Of a stretch of DNA of 64,000 bases, positions 21,833-31,429 are shown piece after piece; within the stretch, counting starts at the first letter, position 1; every line of letters begins with the position of its first letter. The translations under genes and the position numbers were made by a program. The DNA is from Azolla caroliniana (lineage: Eukaryota; Polypodiophyta): contig JBHGNT010000001.1 in assembly GCA_043228905.1 (NCBI GenBank), forward strand, positions 15,252,001 to 15,316,000. The letters run 5' to 3'. The notes beneath the pieces are model-generated. The model was given only the letters and a program-made list of their open reading frames with translations, did not search any database and was not told the origin of the DNA.

Positions 21833-24800
21833 TTCGGCATGGGATGTCTCTCCAATCCGACCCTCTTCAGGCATGCTTCTAGCTTGTCGGGTGTGAGCAC
21901 CTTGGTCAGCATATCCGACCCGTTCTCGTCCGTGTGGATCTTCGTCAGCACGAACTCCTCGTCTTCTATCCTCTCCCGGATCCAGTGGTATCTACGCTGG
22001 ATGTGTTTCGTCCGGGAATGGTAGGCCGCGTTCTTCGCAAGGTGGATGGCACTCTGACTGTCGCAGTAGAGTCGGTACTCCTCCTGCCGGATACCGAGCT
22101 CTCTAATGAAGTCCTTCATCCATATTATTTCCTTGCCGGCTTCAACAGCCGCCATGTACTCCGCCTCCGTGGTTGACAACGCAACCGTCTTCTGCAGCCT
22201 CGACTGCCACGAAACGGCTCCCCCTGCATACGTCATCACATACCCTGATGTGGACCGGCTGGTATCTGCATCAGCCGACATATCCGAATCGGTGAAGCCG
22301 TCGAGTTCGGGCTTACCGGAGCCGAATCGGAGGCACACGTTTGCCGTGCCCTTCAGGTATCGGAGTATCCACTTGGCCGCGTTCCAATGCTCTTTGCCGG
22401 GATTGCTCATGTACCGGCTCACAACTCCGACTGCATATCCGATGTCCGGTCTCGTACACACCATGGCGTACATCAAGCTCCCGACGGCTGAGGCATACGG
22501 CACTTTCATCATATCCTCCTTTTCAGCCTTTGTCTTGGGGCTTTGCTTGCTGGACAGCTTGCAGTTTGCCGGGAGGGTCGATCCGACCGGTCTTGCCTCC
22601 GACATGTTGAACCGGTGAAGCACCTTTGTCACGTACTTCTCCTGTGACAGCCACAACTGCTTCTTCTTCCGGTCCCGGATGATGTGCATCCCTAATATTT
22701 GCCTCGCCGGACCCAGGTCCTTCATTGAGAAGGTTCGGTGAAGAGCCTTCTTCAGCATCCGTATCTTGACCTGGTCCCGTCCGACGATCAACATGTCGTC
22801 CACGTACAGGAGGAGTATTAGAGAGTCTCCTCCTTCGAACTTCTTCACAAACACGCAGTGGTCGGACTGCGTTTTGAGGTACCCTTCGTCGGTCATGAAG
22901 GAGTCGAACTTCCGGTACCATTGCCGGGGAGCCTGCTTCAGTCCGTAAAGGCTCTTCTTCAACCGGCATACCAGGTGCTCCTTCCCTTTCTTCTCGAATC
23001 CTTCCGGTTGCTGCATGTAGATCTCTTCGTCGAGGTCACCGTGAAGGAATGCCGTCTTCACGTCCATCTGTTCTACCTCGAGGTCCATGCTTGCCGCTAT
23101 GCTCAGCACCGTCCGGATGGAGGTCATCTTCACTACCGGGGCAAATATCTCGTCGAACTCGACGCCCTTCTTCTGCTGAAACCCCTTCACCACGATCCTG
23201 GCTTTGTATCTCGGGGGGTTTTCGGCATCTCCTGGTTTCAGCTTGAACACCCACTTGTTTCGAAGTGCCCGCTTTCCTTTCGGCAACTCCACAAGTTCAT
23301 ATGTGTGGTTCTCATGCAGGGAATCCATCTCGTCCTGCATGGCACTCAACCACCTGCGGCTCTGGGTGTCATGCTTTGCTTCTTCAAAGCTCTCCGGCTC
23401 CCCCTCGTCGGTTAGCAGCACGTGCTCTGGTTCCGGAAATCTCCGGGGGGCCCTCCTCTCTCTTAGAGGATATCTCCTTTCGGAAGCTTCGGTAACCGGT
23501 TCTTCCGATTCTTCTTCTTCATCCGAATCCATTTCGGGATCGGGGCCGGTTCCGGTATCGTTCTCATCTTCTTCGGCCGGTTCTGTTTCTTCACCGTCTT
23601 CGGCCGGATCCTCGAGTGCTAACCGGTCCCTTGCCGGTCGGGACTGCTCCTCGTAGAGTTGATCCTCACCGGTCGACTTGGAGCTCTTCACCTTCTTCTC
23701 CGACTCCCAGTCGGCGAGTGTCTTGTCCTCCATGAAGATGATGTCTCGACTCCTGAATATCTTCTTGTCGACCGGGTCCCATACTCGGTAGCCGAACTCG
23801 TCGTCGCCGTATCCGAGGAATATGCATGGCCGGGTCTTTGGATCTAACTTTCCTCTCCGGTCCTTTGCCACATGCACGTATGCGAGACACCCGAACACCT
23901 TCAGATGCCGGTAGGACACTTCCTTACCGGTCCACACTTTCTGCGGCGTGTCTCCGTCCAAAGGTACTGAGGGTGATCTGTTTATCACATACGTCGCCGT
24001 CGACATTGCCTCAGCCCAAAATCCCTTGGGTAATTTCGCATGCGCCAGCATACTCCGGACCCTCTCCATTATGGTCCGGTTCATCCTCTCGGCCAGCCCG
24101 TTCAGTTCCGGCGTCTTCGGCACAGTAAACTCGAGTCGGATACCCTTCGAGCGACAGTACTCCAGGAACTGCCCCCGGTATTCCCCTCCGTTATCCGCTC
24201 GTATCGCTTTCAGCTTCTTGCCGGATTCCCTTTCCACTCTCGCGTGGAGTTCTTTGAAGACGCACAACACTTGGTCCTTTGTCTTCATCGGTGCCGTCCA
24301 CAGTTTTCGGCTATGATCATCGATGAATGTTACGAAGTACTGGGCTCCGCCATGTGACTTCGTCTCTACCTGACACACGTCAGTGTGCACCAACTCCAAT
24401 GGTGCGCTACGTCTCGTCGGTGGCCTTGAGTGGAAGGAGGTTCGGTTCTGCTTACCGGCCAGGCAATCGGTGCACTTCTCCAGGTGCACATGCTTCACTG
24501 GGATAAGGTTGTCTTCTGCAAGCCTCTTCATCCCCTTCTCACTCATGTGGCACAGTCTCTTGTGCCACAGCTCACCGGCAGTGTCGGCTGCCACATTCAG
24601 CTCTTCCGGACATAACCGGGCATTCATCAGGTACAGTGTGTTGACTTTCCGGGCCCGAGCCACTATCAAGCTCCCCTTGCTGAACTTCATTATGCCGTTC
24701 CGGATGCTACCTGTGTAGCCTTCATCGTCTAGCCTCCCGGCCGAAATCAGGTTCAATCGAACCTCCGGAACGTGACGGACATCCTTCAGCAGCATTTTGC

Positions 24801-25905
24801 ATCCGGTCGGGGTTGTCAACCACACGTCTCCGATGCCGGCAATCCGGCACGTACCTTCATTTCCCATCCGAACACAGCCATGCTCGCCGGCTGTGTAGGA
24901 TGAAAAGTATCTTCTCTCCGGGGTCAGGTGGAACGACGCTCCGGAATCGACCACCCAGGTCGTCTCATCGCCGGCAATGTTTAGTTCACCTTCTTCGGTG
25001 ATGAGCATGATCTCCTCTTCACTTGCCGCGAGTGCCGTCGTTCCTTTCCGGTCCTGCCCTCGCCGATCCGGACCTCTCCGGTCCGTGGCTCCCCGGTATG
25101 CACCGTTTCTCTCCGGTGACTTCTTCGAATCCGTGTCGTCGGCTCCGTTGTCCTTTCGGTAATGCCGACAATTCTTCCGAAAGTGCCCCGGCTTCCCACA
25201 GTGGAAGCATGTGGGTCTTCCTCTTGACTGCGACCGGGTCCCCGACTTCTCCCGTCTTTGCGGACTCCGGTTCCAGTGTCTTCCCCGTTCCGATTCGGTA
25301 AGCAGCGCCTTCGAGTCGGAGGCCGGTTCTTTATCTCTCCGACGCGCTTCTTCATTTAGAATACTTGTCTTTACCGTTTGTAGGGACAAGTTGTCTTCCG
25401 TGCAGGAGGTGCTGAGAGTCACCACCAAGTTCTCCCAGCTGTCCGGCAGTGTACACATCAGGATGATGGCTTGCATTGCATCCTCCAACGGGAACTTGAT
25501 CGCCGCAAGCTGATTCACGAATCCCATGAACGTGCTTACGTGTTCCACCATACTCTCGCCGTCCCGGTACTTGAGATTCACTATCTTCCTCATCAGGGAG
25601 GTCCGGTTCAACGCATTCTTCCTCTCGTAGAGGCCCGACAGCTTCTTCCACATCTCATATGCGTTGGTGTCGTTTGCCACATGTTGTAGGACGCTCACGT
25701 CGACGTATTGTCGGATCGTCGCTACGGCTTTCCGGTTCAGGAGCTTCCACTCCGACTCAAGTACCCCTTTCGGTATTTCCGACCTGTCAATCGGTTCGTA
25801 CAGGTCCCGAACAATCAGAAGGTCCTCCATCTTGATCTTCCAGTCGGCGTAATTTTGTGCATTCAGCACCATCATCATCGGCTGCCCGCTGCCGCCGCCT
25901 TCCAT
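21829..25905 (-). CDS. gag-pol: element C gag-pol polyprotein (copia)
   Basis: Single frame; the first ATG (25947) lies in the LTR, so I prefer the ATG at 25905 (MEGGGSGQPMMMV), after the PBS, giving 1,358 residues. Counting from 25947 (1,372): gag to about 240; zinc knuckle CFHCGKPGHFRKNC 247-260; protease VDSGAS 333-338; integrase zinc-binding H462, H467, C492, C495; core D523, D585 and Glu about 620; GYGDD box near 712-716; acidic linker 770-820; reverse transcriptase 895-1140 with YVDD 1048-1051; RNase H with D1220, E1261, D1296. RNase H reads TDSDMSAD in place of the commoner TDADWAGD. All expected catalytic residues are present and there is no stop or frameshift, in contrast to every other element here. 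It makes capsid, protease, integrase and reverse transcriptase. Confidence 0.97.
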   Translation of the reverse strand: MEGGGSGQPMMMVLNAQNYADWKIKMEDLLIVRDLYEPIDRSEIPKGVLESEWKLLNRKAVATIRQYVDVSVLQHVANDTNAYEMWKKLSGLYERKNALNRTSLMRKIVNLKYRDGESMVEHVSTFMGFVNQLAAIKFPLEDAMQAIILMCTLPDSWENLVVTLSTSCTEDNLSLQTVKTSILNEEARRRDKEPASDSKALLTESERGRHWNRSPQRREKSGTRSQSRGRPTCFHCGKPGHFRKNCRHYRKDNGADDTDSKKSPERNGAYRGATDRRGPDRRGQDRKGTTALAASEEEIMLITEEGELNIAGDETTWVVDSGASFHLTPERRYFSSYTAGEHGCVRMGNEGTCRIAGIGDVWLTTPTGCKMLLKDVRHVPEVRLNLISAGRLDDEGYTGSIRNGIMKFSKGSLIVARARKVNTLYLMNARLCPEELNVAADTAGELWHKRLCHMSEKGMKRLAEDNLIPVKHVHLEKCTDCLAGKQNRTSFHSRPPTRRSAPLELVHTDVCQVETKSHGGAQYFVTFIDDHSRKLWTAPMKTKDQVLCVFKELHARVERESGKKLKAIRADNGGEYRGQFLEYCRSKGIRLEFTVPKTPELNGLAERMNRTIMERVRSMLAHAKLPKGFWAEAMSTATYVINRSPSVPLDGDTPQKVWTGKEVSYRHLKVFGCLAYVHVAKDRRGKLDPKTRPCIFLGYGDDEFGYRVWDPVDKKIFRSRDIIFMEDKTLADWESEKKVKSSKSTGEDQLYEEQSRPARDRLALEDPAEDGEETEPAEEDENDTGTGPDPEMDSDEEEESEEPVTEASERRYPLRERRAPRRFPEPEHVLLTDEGEPESFEEAKHDTQSRRWLSAMQDEMDSLHENHTYELVELPKGKRALRNKWVFKLKPGDAENPPRYKARIVVKGFQQKKGVEFDEIFAPVVKMTSIRTVLSIAASMDLEVEQMDVKTAFLHGDLDEEIYMQQPEGFEKKGKEHLVCRLKKSLYGLKQAPRQWYRKFDSFMTDEGYLKTQSDHCVFVKKFEGGDSLILLLYVDDMLIVGRDQVKIRMLKKALHRTFSMKDLGPARQILGMHIIRDRKKKQLWLSQEKYVTKVLHRFNMSEARPVGSTLPANCKLSSKQSPKTKAEKEDMMKVPYASAVGSLMYAMVCTRPDIGYAVGVVSRYMSNPGKEHWNAAKWILRYLKGTANVCLRFGSGKPELDGFTDSDMSADADTSRSTSGYVMTYAGGAVSWQSRLQKTVALSTTEAEYMAAVEAGKEIIWMKDFIRELGIRQEEYRLYCDSQSAIHLAKNAAYHSRTKHIQRRYHWIRERIEDEEFVLTKIHTDENGSDMLTKVLTPDKLEACLKRVGLERHPMPK

Positions 25906-25918
25906 TTTCTGCAACAGT

Positions 25919-25931
25919 CGCTCTGATACCA
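25919..25931 (-). promoter_or_regulatory. primer binding site of element C (tRNA-iMet)
   Basis: On the - strand TGGTATCAGAGCG, three bases inside the 5' LTR. The first 12 bases are a perfect complement of the plant initiator-Met tRNA 3' end. Confidence 0.93.
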
Positions 25932-25934
25932 GTT

Positions 25935-26579
25935 TGTCAGGAATCAACGCTTGGATTCACCTTCACCGCTCGGCCACAACCGAGTAATCGCGGATCAATG
26001 CAGCAGAAAAATAGGAAATACAGAGAAAGACGCGATACACAGGAATTAACGTGGAAAACCCTATACGGGAAAAACCACGGGAGTGCGAGACTCCAAACCA
26101 AACTATGCACAGAGAAATATACAATGGCGAGCTGCAAGGCAACGACCTTGAGCTCGCTGTCCTCGCCACAGGCGGCGGAAATACACAGAGGCGTCTACCT
26201 CTTCGTCTCTCTCGCGCTCTATCTCTCTCTCGGCTGCTCTCACTTCGCTTCCTCTCAGTGAAAACAGAAAATGAGCAACAACTAAAACTATTTGCCCTAA
26301 GTCATATTTATACACATATGACTTTCGGGCTATTTACAAATATAGCCTCAAGGGCCCTTGGCAAACATATTCACAAATATGTCCCCGCATCCGGATCTCT
26401 CTCCGGGTACATTCGTCATCCGGCTCCGTAACCGGGGTCTTCATCATCCGGCTCCGTAGCCGGGGTATTCATCATCCGGCTCCGTAGCCGGGGTATTCAT
26501 CATCCGGCTCCGTAACCGCAACCGGGCTTGCCGTCATTCATCTCCGGACATCCCATCCGGAGGGACCGAAATCCCAACA
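25935..26579 (-). repeat. 5' LTR of element C
   Basis: 645 bp, same as the 3' LTR apart from one base near its inner end. TATA box on the - strand at 26306-26313; hairpin units at 26414-26529. Near-identity of the LTRs means recent insertion. Confidence 0.96.
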
Positions 26580-26584
26580 GTACA

Positions 26585-26669
26585 TTGTGTCTCAAGCTCT
26601 CCATTAAACCTGTTTTTTCCTCTGTCGGTATTTTGTGTTTCGTATAGCTTTCGCACATAACATTTCACA
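26585..26669 (+). repeat. 3' LTR of element B, second part
   Basis: Continues B's LTR after element C: ttgtgtctcaagctctcc to tttcaca, matching 16109-16193 of the 5' LTR. It ends where the second aggtg target duplication begins. Confidence 0.93.
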
Positions 26670-26674
26670 AGGTG

Positions 26675-27526
26675 CCATCCCATCGCCACGGCTACAGCTA
26701 GAAACACCTAAACGGTTGTCATTCTGGCAACTGGTACGAATGTTTCGTCATAGTCGATGTCGTGTTGTTGTGTGTAATTGTTGGTCACCAATCGGGTGTT
26801 GTACCGGTTGACAGAACCATCAGCGTTGTACTTGACTTTGTACACCCACCGACATCCGATTGGCTTCACTCCCTTGGGGGTCTCAACAAGCTCCCATGTT
26901 TCGTTCTCCGCTAAGGCGCGTATCTCTTCCTGCATTGCGGTATGGCAATTGGCGTCCTTTGCCGCCTCTACGTAGTTGTTCAGCTCATGCACTTCCGCCA
27001 GCTTCATCATATACGCATGGTGATGCGCCATATACTCATTGTACTTGTACTAGATTACAGGGTTTTTCTGGTAAGTGGATCATCGCAACTTCTGATTCAC
27101 CAATGTTTTACCCCCTCTTGGCCAACTCCGACCTCATCTTCGGAAGTCCTTATTCGCTCCTGGCCACATCCAACTCACTCCGGTCCGAAGCGCCAACCTC
27201 TGTGCCATATTCCAACATCTACATTTTTCCCCTCTCCTTGCGTGTAAGCGGTCTCCTGGGTGTTTGCACAGGAACTGCACGACCGAGACTTCGCTACTCG
27301 TTGACTCTTTATCCCGCTGGTCGTTCCAGCTCAACCCTTGATTTGGCCCTATTAACGAAAATGAGATCAGACTCTTCTCTAGAGTTCTGATTTCTTCATC
27401 ATCTAGGGACATCTCAGCCTCAATGGCCTCATCCTCAGAATTCAGAATGGAGTTAATGGGGGTCGAATACGGAGGCAAGTATCATGAAGCCAACTCGTCC
27501 AATAGGACATCTCGACTAGCTCAGAC
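26675..27526 (-). pseudogene. pol: element D 5' part of reverse transcriptase and linker
   Basis: 26708-27031 reads AENETWELVETPKG, GCRWVYKVKYNADGSVNRYN, then DIDYDETFVPVARMTTV, the start of the copia reverse transcriptase; it continues at 15770 beyond element B. The linker before it (27134-27478) is Glu- and Ser-rich with broken frames, like the linker of B. A stop (TAG) interrupts the sequence after RMTTV. Confidence 0.88.
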
Positions 27527-28389
27527 CTATTTTGTTTGAGGGTTGTAACATTTATAACCCTTATGTTCGTCCAAGTAACTGACCAAAATGCACTTCTCGA
27601 ATTTCTCATCCAGCTTCCTCCTCTTCTCTTTCGGCACATGCACATATGTTATGTTGTCGAACATCCTCAAGTGTACCAAATTTGGCTTGCGCCCGAAATA
27701 CAGCTCATGTGGCGACACTCCTCCATTTTCAAAGTTCTAATTCTACAGGTAGATGGTACTCTTTGACCGCTTCGGTGCAGTAGAACTTGGCCAAATGCTT
27801 CTCCTGAAGCATTTCCCTTACCGTTTCCTCAATGGTCTGATGCTTCCACTCGGCTACGCAGTTTTGCTTCGACATATGTCTAGAGGAGAATTCGCATTGA
27901 ATTCCCTCCTTTTGAAGATAGCTTGAGAACTGGTCGGAAAAGTACCCTTTTCCGCCATCGGTCCTGAGGCATTTGATTTTCTGTCCAGTCTCCCATTCGG
28001 CAAGGCTCTTTACCGTATGGAAATAGGAGAAGAATTCGCTTTTCTTCTCGATCATGAATGCCTAGGTGTGCCGAGTGTAGTCATTGAGGAAGGCCACAAA
28101 GTAATGACTCCCGTCTATTCGCACACATCCAAATAGATCAAATTGAGCTTATTTTGGCTCTAATTACGCTCGTTGGGGAATGGAAGCCAGTGTTCCCTAG
28201 TTGACAAGTTTCTCAGAATTGGTCTTCCCAGCCACAAAATTTTGGCAAACCAGAAATGACATTCCTCATCTGCATTTCTCAATGTTGCGGGATGTTGATG
28301 TGGTTGAACCTATTGTGCCACAAGTCGATGTCCAACTCTACCTTTTGACCTTTGTCAGCACATGAAAGACGTTCATCATTATCCCTCTC
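27527..28389 (-). pseudogene. pol: element D integrase
   Basis: 27729-28055 holds the core: IKCLRTDGGKGYFSDQFSSY with the second catalytic Asp, then the segment with NCVAEWKHQT at the place of the usual NGVAERxNR. 27527-27718 has ELYFGRKPNLVHLRMFDN and YVHVPKEKRRKLDEKFEKC, then GYKCYNPQTK. The two parts are in different frames. The upstream HHCC part lies in about 28060-28390 in fragments (a HLGHxNIP-like stretch around 28300). Non-functional. Confidence 0.82.
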
Positions 28390-28509
28390 TAAATAGCATG
28401 TCTTAGAGGGACATGTTCAATGGGATAAGGACTGTTGTCACTGGTTTTGATGACCCCCGACTATTCCAGCTTGTCGAGATAAGAGAACCATTATTCATCC
28501 TTCCTCATG
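28390..28509 (-). pseudogene. pol: element D protease fragment
   Basis: On the - strand: NHMRKDE, stop, WFSYLDKLE, then TSDNSPYPIEHVPL, aligning with NHMTNHKEWFSYLEK and following of element B. The active-site DSGA itself is missing because element F lies there. Confidence 0.75.
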
Positions 28510-29186
28510 TGGTTCGCGAAATGAAGCGGGACCACCGAAGTCCTGGATCGGAAGGATTCGTTGTTTTTAACAGCGTAACCGAGAAAGTATTGAAGGTAGA
28601 TACATGGATGAAGAGAGAGAGATTGAGATAGAGAATGAACCCTTGACTTTAGTTTTACGAGACAAGATACATCACCATTAGGATAACTCAGATGTTTGAT
28701 TAAAAGTTTCTTTTTTACTTACATCACTTGCCTCCTTACACAAGCCCCACTATAGGCTTTTATAGGTCTCTCCATGCAAAAACCATGGGCTAAAACCATG
28801 AGCTGAAACCAATGATTCCTACAAAATATTGAATATGAAAAGAAAATATACAAATTCGCACTCAGCAGTTGCTTTAGTGGTAAGTTAATTTGTTTCCTAT
28901 CTTGAAGGTGCAAGGTTCAAGCCTTGCTTTCACCCCTATGAATGCACTTAAATGTTACTAGGCTTTAGTCTTATTTTTATTTTTACAATTTAGCACACAT
29001 CATATGTGCACATGTTTAACTTTACATCTAGCTTTTCTTTTACGATTCTCATTTCAGTCCTATTTACAACATGCTAGTGCTAGCATATGTGTGTGGCCTT
29101 CACCCCTTTCACATGTGCACATTGCACCTTCGCGATTTCGCTGGTTGCACACAATTTTCACACCGTTGCTGAAAATCTTCACGACA
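28510..29186 (-). repeat. 3' terminal repeat of element F
   Basis: Right end (5' on the - strand) is TGTCGTGAAGATTTTC, next to the PPT. Shares with the right-hand repeat a tRNA-like segment (28868-28937) and units with atgggctaaaac (two here). Its outer end may be truncated by about 25 bp. Confidence 0.8.
28868..28937 (+). repeat. tRNA-like (SINE head-like) segment in F terminal repeat
   Basis: gctttagtggtaa resembles an RNA polymerase III A box and ggttcaagcc a B box; GCAAG-GTTCAAGC-CTTGC forms a perfect T arm. The same segment occurs at 31109-31180. Not a functional tRNA: the anticodon and acceptor arms are imperfect. Confidence 0.5.
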
Positions 29187-29205
29187 TCCACCCCCACCAA
29201 ACCGC
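29187..29205 (-). promoter_or_regulatory. polypurine tract of element F
   Basis: On the - strand GGTTTGGTGGGGGTGGA directly precedes TGTCGTGAAG. Gypsy O has tttggtggggccgga before TGTCGAGAAG, so the two are related. Confidence 0.75.
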
Positions 29206-30617
29206 ACATCCTCTGGTACGTGCCAAGAAGAGACAGTGTGAGATTTCGGCTTCGGTGATTATTACGATTTGCTCCATTTCGAGCATGTCCATTCCCTTCG
29301 CTTGAACCATTGTCGCCACCCAATCCACCATATCATTCGCTCATTCTTTGCTTTACCATGACTAGTTGTCATGGCCCCTTGTTCTCCTTCCGAGCATAAC
29401 CGTTTAGGCTTTATGCATGTTCCACCTTTGTTTCAACCATCTCCTTGGTCAAGGCACTCCGCACTTCGTCCACCTTCGTCGTACAATCTCGTGTTAGAGT
29501 TGATGATCTTCACGTTAGAGCCCTCCTTAGTAGAGATCTCATCCTCTGTAACACCCTTCAAATTTACTTGGCTCATTTGGCCCTTGTCATCCATGGTAGT
29601 GTGCCTGCTTGATCTCTTCCTTGTCTTCACCAACCTTGACTTCTTTCTAGATCAATCTCGTCTGATCGTCTTTCAGTTGGATCAGCTTCCGTTCGGATTT
29701 GTATTCGGCTGAATCGGACTCGGTTCATTGGTTTCGTCTTGTTCATAGTCACCTCGTTGATGTCGTCTTTAGTGGTCCTCAATTACGCTAGCCTCAAACT
29801 CTTTATCTCCATTGACGCAAGCCTCAATTAGGCTTGCTCCTTCATCATCCAATGTTTTGAGCATGATGTGTGTTCCAAAACATTCGTCCTCCCTCAAAGT
29901 GGCATTCTCCATCCTCGTGTCATCATCAATCTTCTTTTCATGTAGGTTGCTTTGTTTAGTCCTTGCCAAGTCAATATCATCAAGCCATTGATGACGCCTA
30001 TCGATTTTGTTGCACGCTCGCTTCACTGCAACCCAGTTTGCCACAAGCCCATTCTCTTGAGAATCATCTTTGAGGAGAGTCTCCAATTCTCGTCTATCCT
30101 TTATATGCACAACTTTCTGGAAGTACAAAGTCTTGTCCTCCTCAAGCAGCACTTGGTCCGTGGTAGGGAGACGACTAAACATCTAGTCGAACTTGTCGTA
30201 TACCCTCAAGGTTCTCATCTTCTTATTTTTCTTTTCTATCCACTTCATCAAGACATGTTGAGTCATCCTTGACAAATCGTCCATCACAAACTCCGCAAAT
30301 ATTACTCTTTCAAACTCTTACCACGTTGTCTTCCTTTCTTGAAGCTCGATGACCCACCTTTGGATGTTGTTGGCGTCAACTCGCTTGAAACTCGAGATTT
30401 GACGTGCTTTAGACACGTCCCTTTGATTCATCTCCCTTTTGTATACCTCTAGGAACTTCCTAATGTTCCTTCCATCAAATTGACCCTCGACCTCCACAAT
30501 ACGGTGGACGGCCTTCTCCACGCTCGCATCGTTGTCCCAAGATCTCTTCATTTGTTCAAAGATTATCATCATTCTTTCGAACTCTCCCACTTGATTGTTT
30601 AAGGATGCCATCTCCAA
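29206..30617 (-). pseudogene. gag: element F gag (gypsy type)
   Basis: Reads from 30617: MEMASLNNQVGEFERMMIIF, VEGQFDGRNIRKFLEVYK, MNQRDVSKARQISSFKRV, then across 30318-30182 (EFERVIFAEFVMDDLSR) and on to 29769: TLYFQKVVHIKDRRELETLL and NWVAVKRACNKIDRR. It is collinear with gag of gypsy O (ATSYLEVYRAQMVMRDIPED, then ILLFVKAVDVRDREQVGFLL and TTDWAIVKSVCGRFNKR). One stop interrupts it (TAG before MFSRL, likely a former CAG), so it is almost intact. No zinc knuckle or pol follows; 29206-29768 holds only weak frames. Confidence 0.75.
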
Positions 30618-30656
30618 GTATTAGTCAATCCTCGTCTTCATCCTTCCTACCGCTCC

Positions 30657-30674
30657 TTCACGTCGTGTTCACCA
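30657..30674 (-). promoter_or_regulatory. primer binding site of element F (tRNA-Trp)
   Basis: On the - strand TGGTGAACACGACGTGAA, one mismatch from the complement of the plant tRNA-Trp 3' end and from the PBS of gypsy O (48801-48818). Confidence 0.85.
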
Positions 30675-30682
30675 AGTAAGAT

Positions 30683-31429
30683 GTCTAGGAAATCCTCGCG
30701 TGTTCGCGAAATGAAGTGGGACCATCGGGGTCCTGGACCAGAAGGATTGAATATTTTTATCAGCGTAAGCGAGAAAGTATTGAAGATAGATAGATGGATG
30801 AAGAGAGAGAGAGATTGAGATAGATATTGAACCCTTGACTTTAGTTTTACGAGACAAGATATATCACCATTAAGATAACTCAGATCTTTGATTAAAAGTT
30901 TCTTTTTTACTTACATCACTTGCCTCCTTACACAAGCCCCACTATAGGCTTTTATAGGTCTCTCCATGCAAAAACCATGGGCTAAACCCATGGGCTAAAA
31001 CCACGGGCTAAAACCACAAGCTAAAACCATGGTTTTGTGCCCACGGTTTCTATATGTTTACAAAATACTGAATATGAAAAGAAAATATACAAATTCTAAA
31101 GCACTCAGTTGTGGCTTTAGTGGTAAATTAATTTGTCTCCTGTCTTGGAGGTGCAAGGTTCAAGCCTTGCTTCCACCCCTATGTATGCACTTAAATGTTA
31201 CTAGGCTTTAGTCTTATTTTTATATTTACAATTTAGTGCACATCATATGTGCACATGTTTAACTTTAAATCTAGTTTTTCTTTTACGATTCTCATTTCAG
31301 TCCTATTTACAACATGCTAGTGCTAGCATATGTGTGTGGCCTTCACCCCTTTCAGACGTGCACATTGCACCTTCGTGATTTCGTTGGTTGCACACAATTT
31401 TCACACCGTTGCCGAAAATCTTCACGACA
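30683..31429 (-). repeat. 5' terminal repeat of element F
   Basis: Matches 28510-29186 from ttcgcgaaatgaag to cttcacgaca, with five to six atgggctaaaac-type units (about 30970-31035) against two in the other copy. Holds the second tRNA-like segment (31109-31180). The exact inner border near the PBS is uncertain. Confidence 0.75.
31109..31180 (+). repeat. second tRNA-like segment in F terminal repeat
   Basis: ggctttagtggtaaat, then ctcctgtcttggag, then the T arm GCAAGGTTCAAGCCTTGC. The A-box spacing and a GTC in the anticodon loop region recall tRNA-Asp, but the loop is one base short. Likely a tRNA-derived SINE head captured by the LTR. Confidence 0.5.

Larger units (their letters stand above)
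21174..26579 (-). mobile_element. intact Ty1/copia element C
   Basis: 5,406 bp, the innermost and youngest element of the nest. 5-bp target duplication gtaca at 21169-21173 and 26580-26584; ends TG...CA; two 645-bp LTRs; PBS for initiator-Met tRNA (25919-25931); PPT (21819-21832); one uninterrupted gag-pol frame. It sits in the 3' LTR of element B in opposite orientation. By structure it should be able to transpose, though expression cannot be judged from sequence. Confidence 0.97.
15776..26669 (+). mobile_element. Ty1/copia element B, inside D
   Basis: Parts: 5' LTR (15776-16193), PBS (16194-16205), gag-pol (16296-20590), shortened extension, PPT, and a 3' LTR (20848-21173 plus 26585-26669) that is split by element C. 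Without C the element is about 5.5 kb. The first bases of the 5' LTR read TA instead of TG. Gag-pol has many stops, so the element is dead, but all domains are present in order. Confidence 0.93.
15771..26674. repeat. target site duplication of element B (aggtg)
   Basis: aggtg occurs at 15771-15775 and at 26670-26674, exactly flanking element B. Removing B and one copy joins D's reverse transcriptase in the expected order (VARMTTV and VAVAMGWHL, then HQMDSKN). This fixes B as an insertion into D. Confidence 0.93.
28510..31429 (-). mobile_element. gag-only gypsy derivative F (TR-GAG-like)
   Basis: Two related terminal repeats (28510-29186 and about 30683-31429) enclose about 1.5 kb that encodes only a gag. 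Read on the - strand: 5' terminal repeat, PBS (30657-30674) matching tRNA-Trp, gag, PPT (29187-29205), 3' terminal repeat. PBS, PPT and gag are related to those of gypsy O in this window. No protease, integrase or reverse transcriptase is present and there is no room for them. It lies between gag and protease of element D, with about 450 bp of D missing, so no target duplication is expected. Confidence 0.8.

Noticed and set aside
22858-23656. + strand frames of 150-185 codons opposite the gag-pol of element C
   Set aside because: Antisense shadows of an intact GC-rich gag-pol frame.
23204-23656. Ser-rich + strand frame as a host gene
   Set aside because: Antisense of the acidic linker of C's pol; no plant gene features.
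25906-25947. Upstream ATG of the element C gag-pol frame
   Set aside because: It lies in the LTR and the reading would cross the PBS; the ATG at 25905 just inside is the usual place for a copia gag start.
31109-31180. A functional tRNA gene
   Set aside because: Only the T arm and box-like motifs are good; anticodon stem and acceptor stem do not pair properly and both copies sit in LTR repeats.
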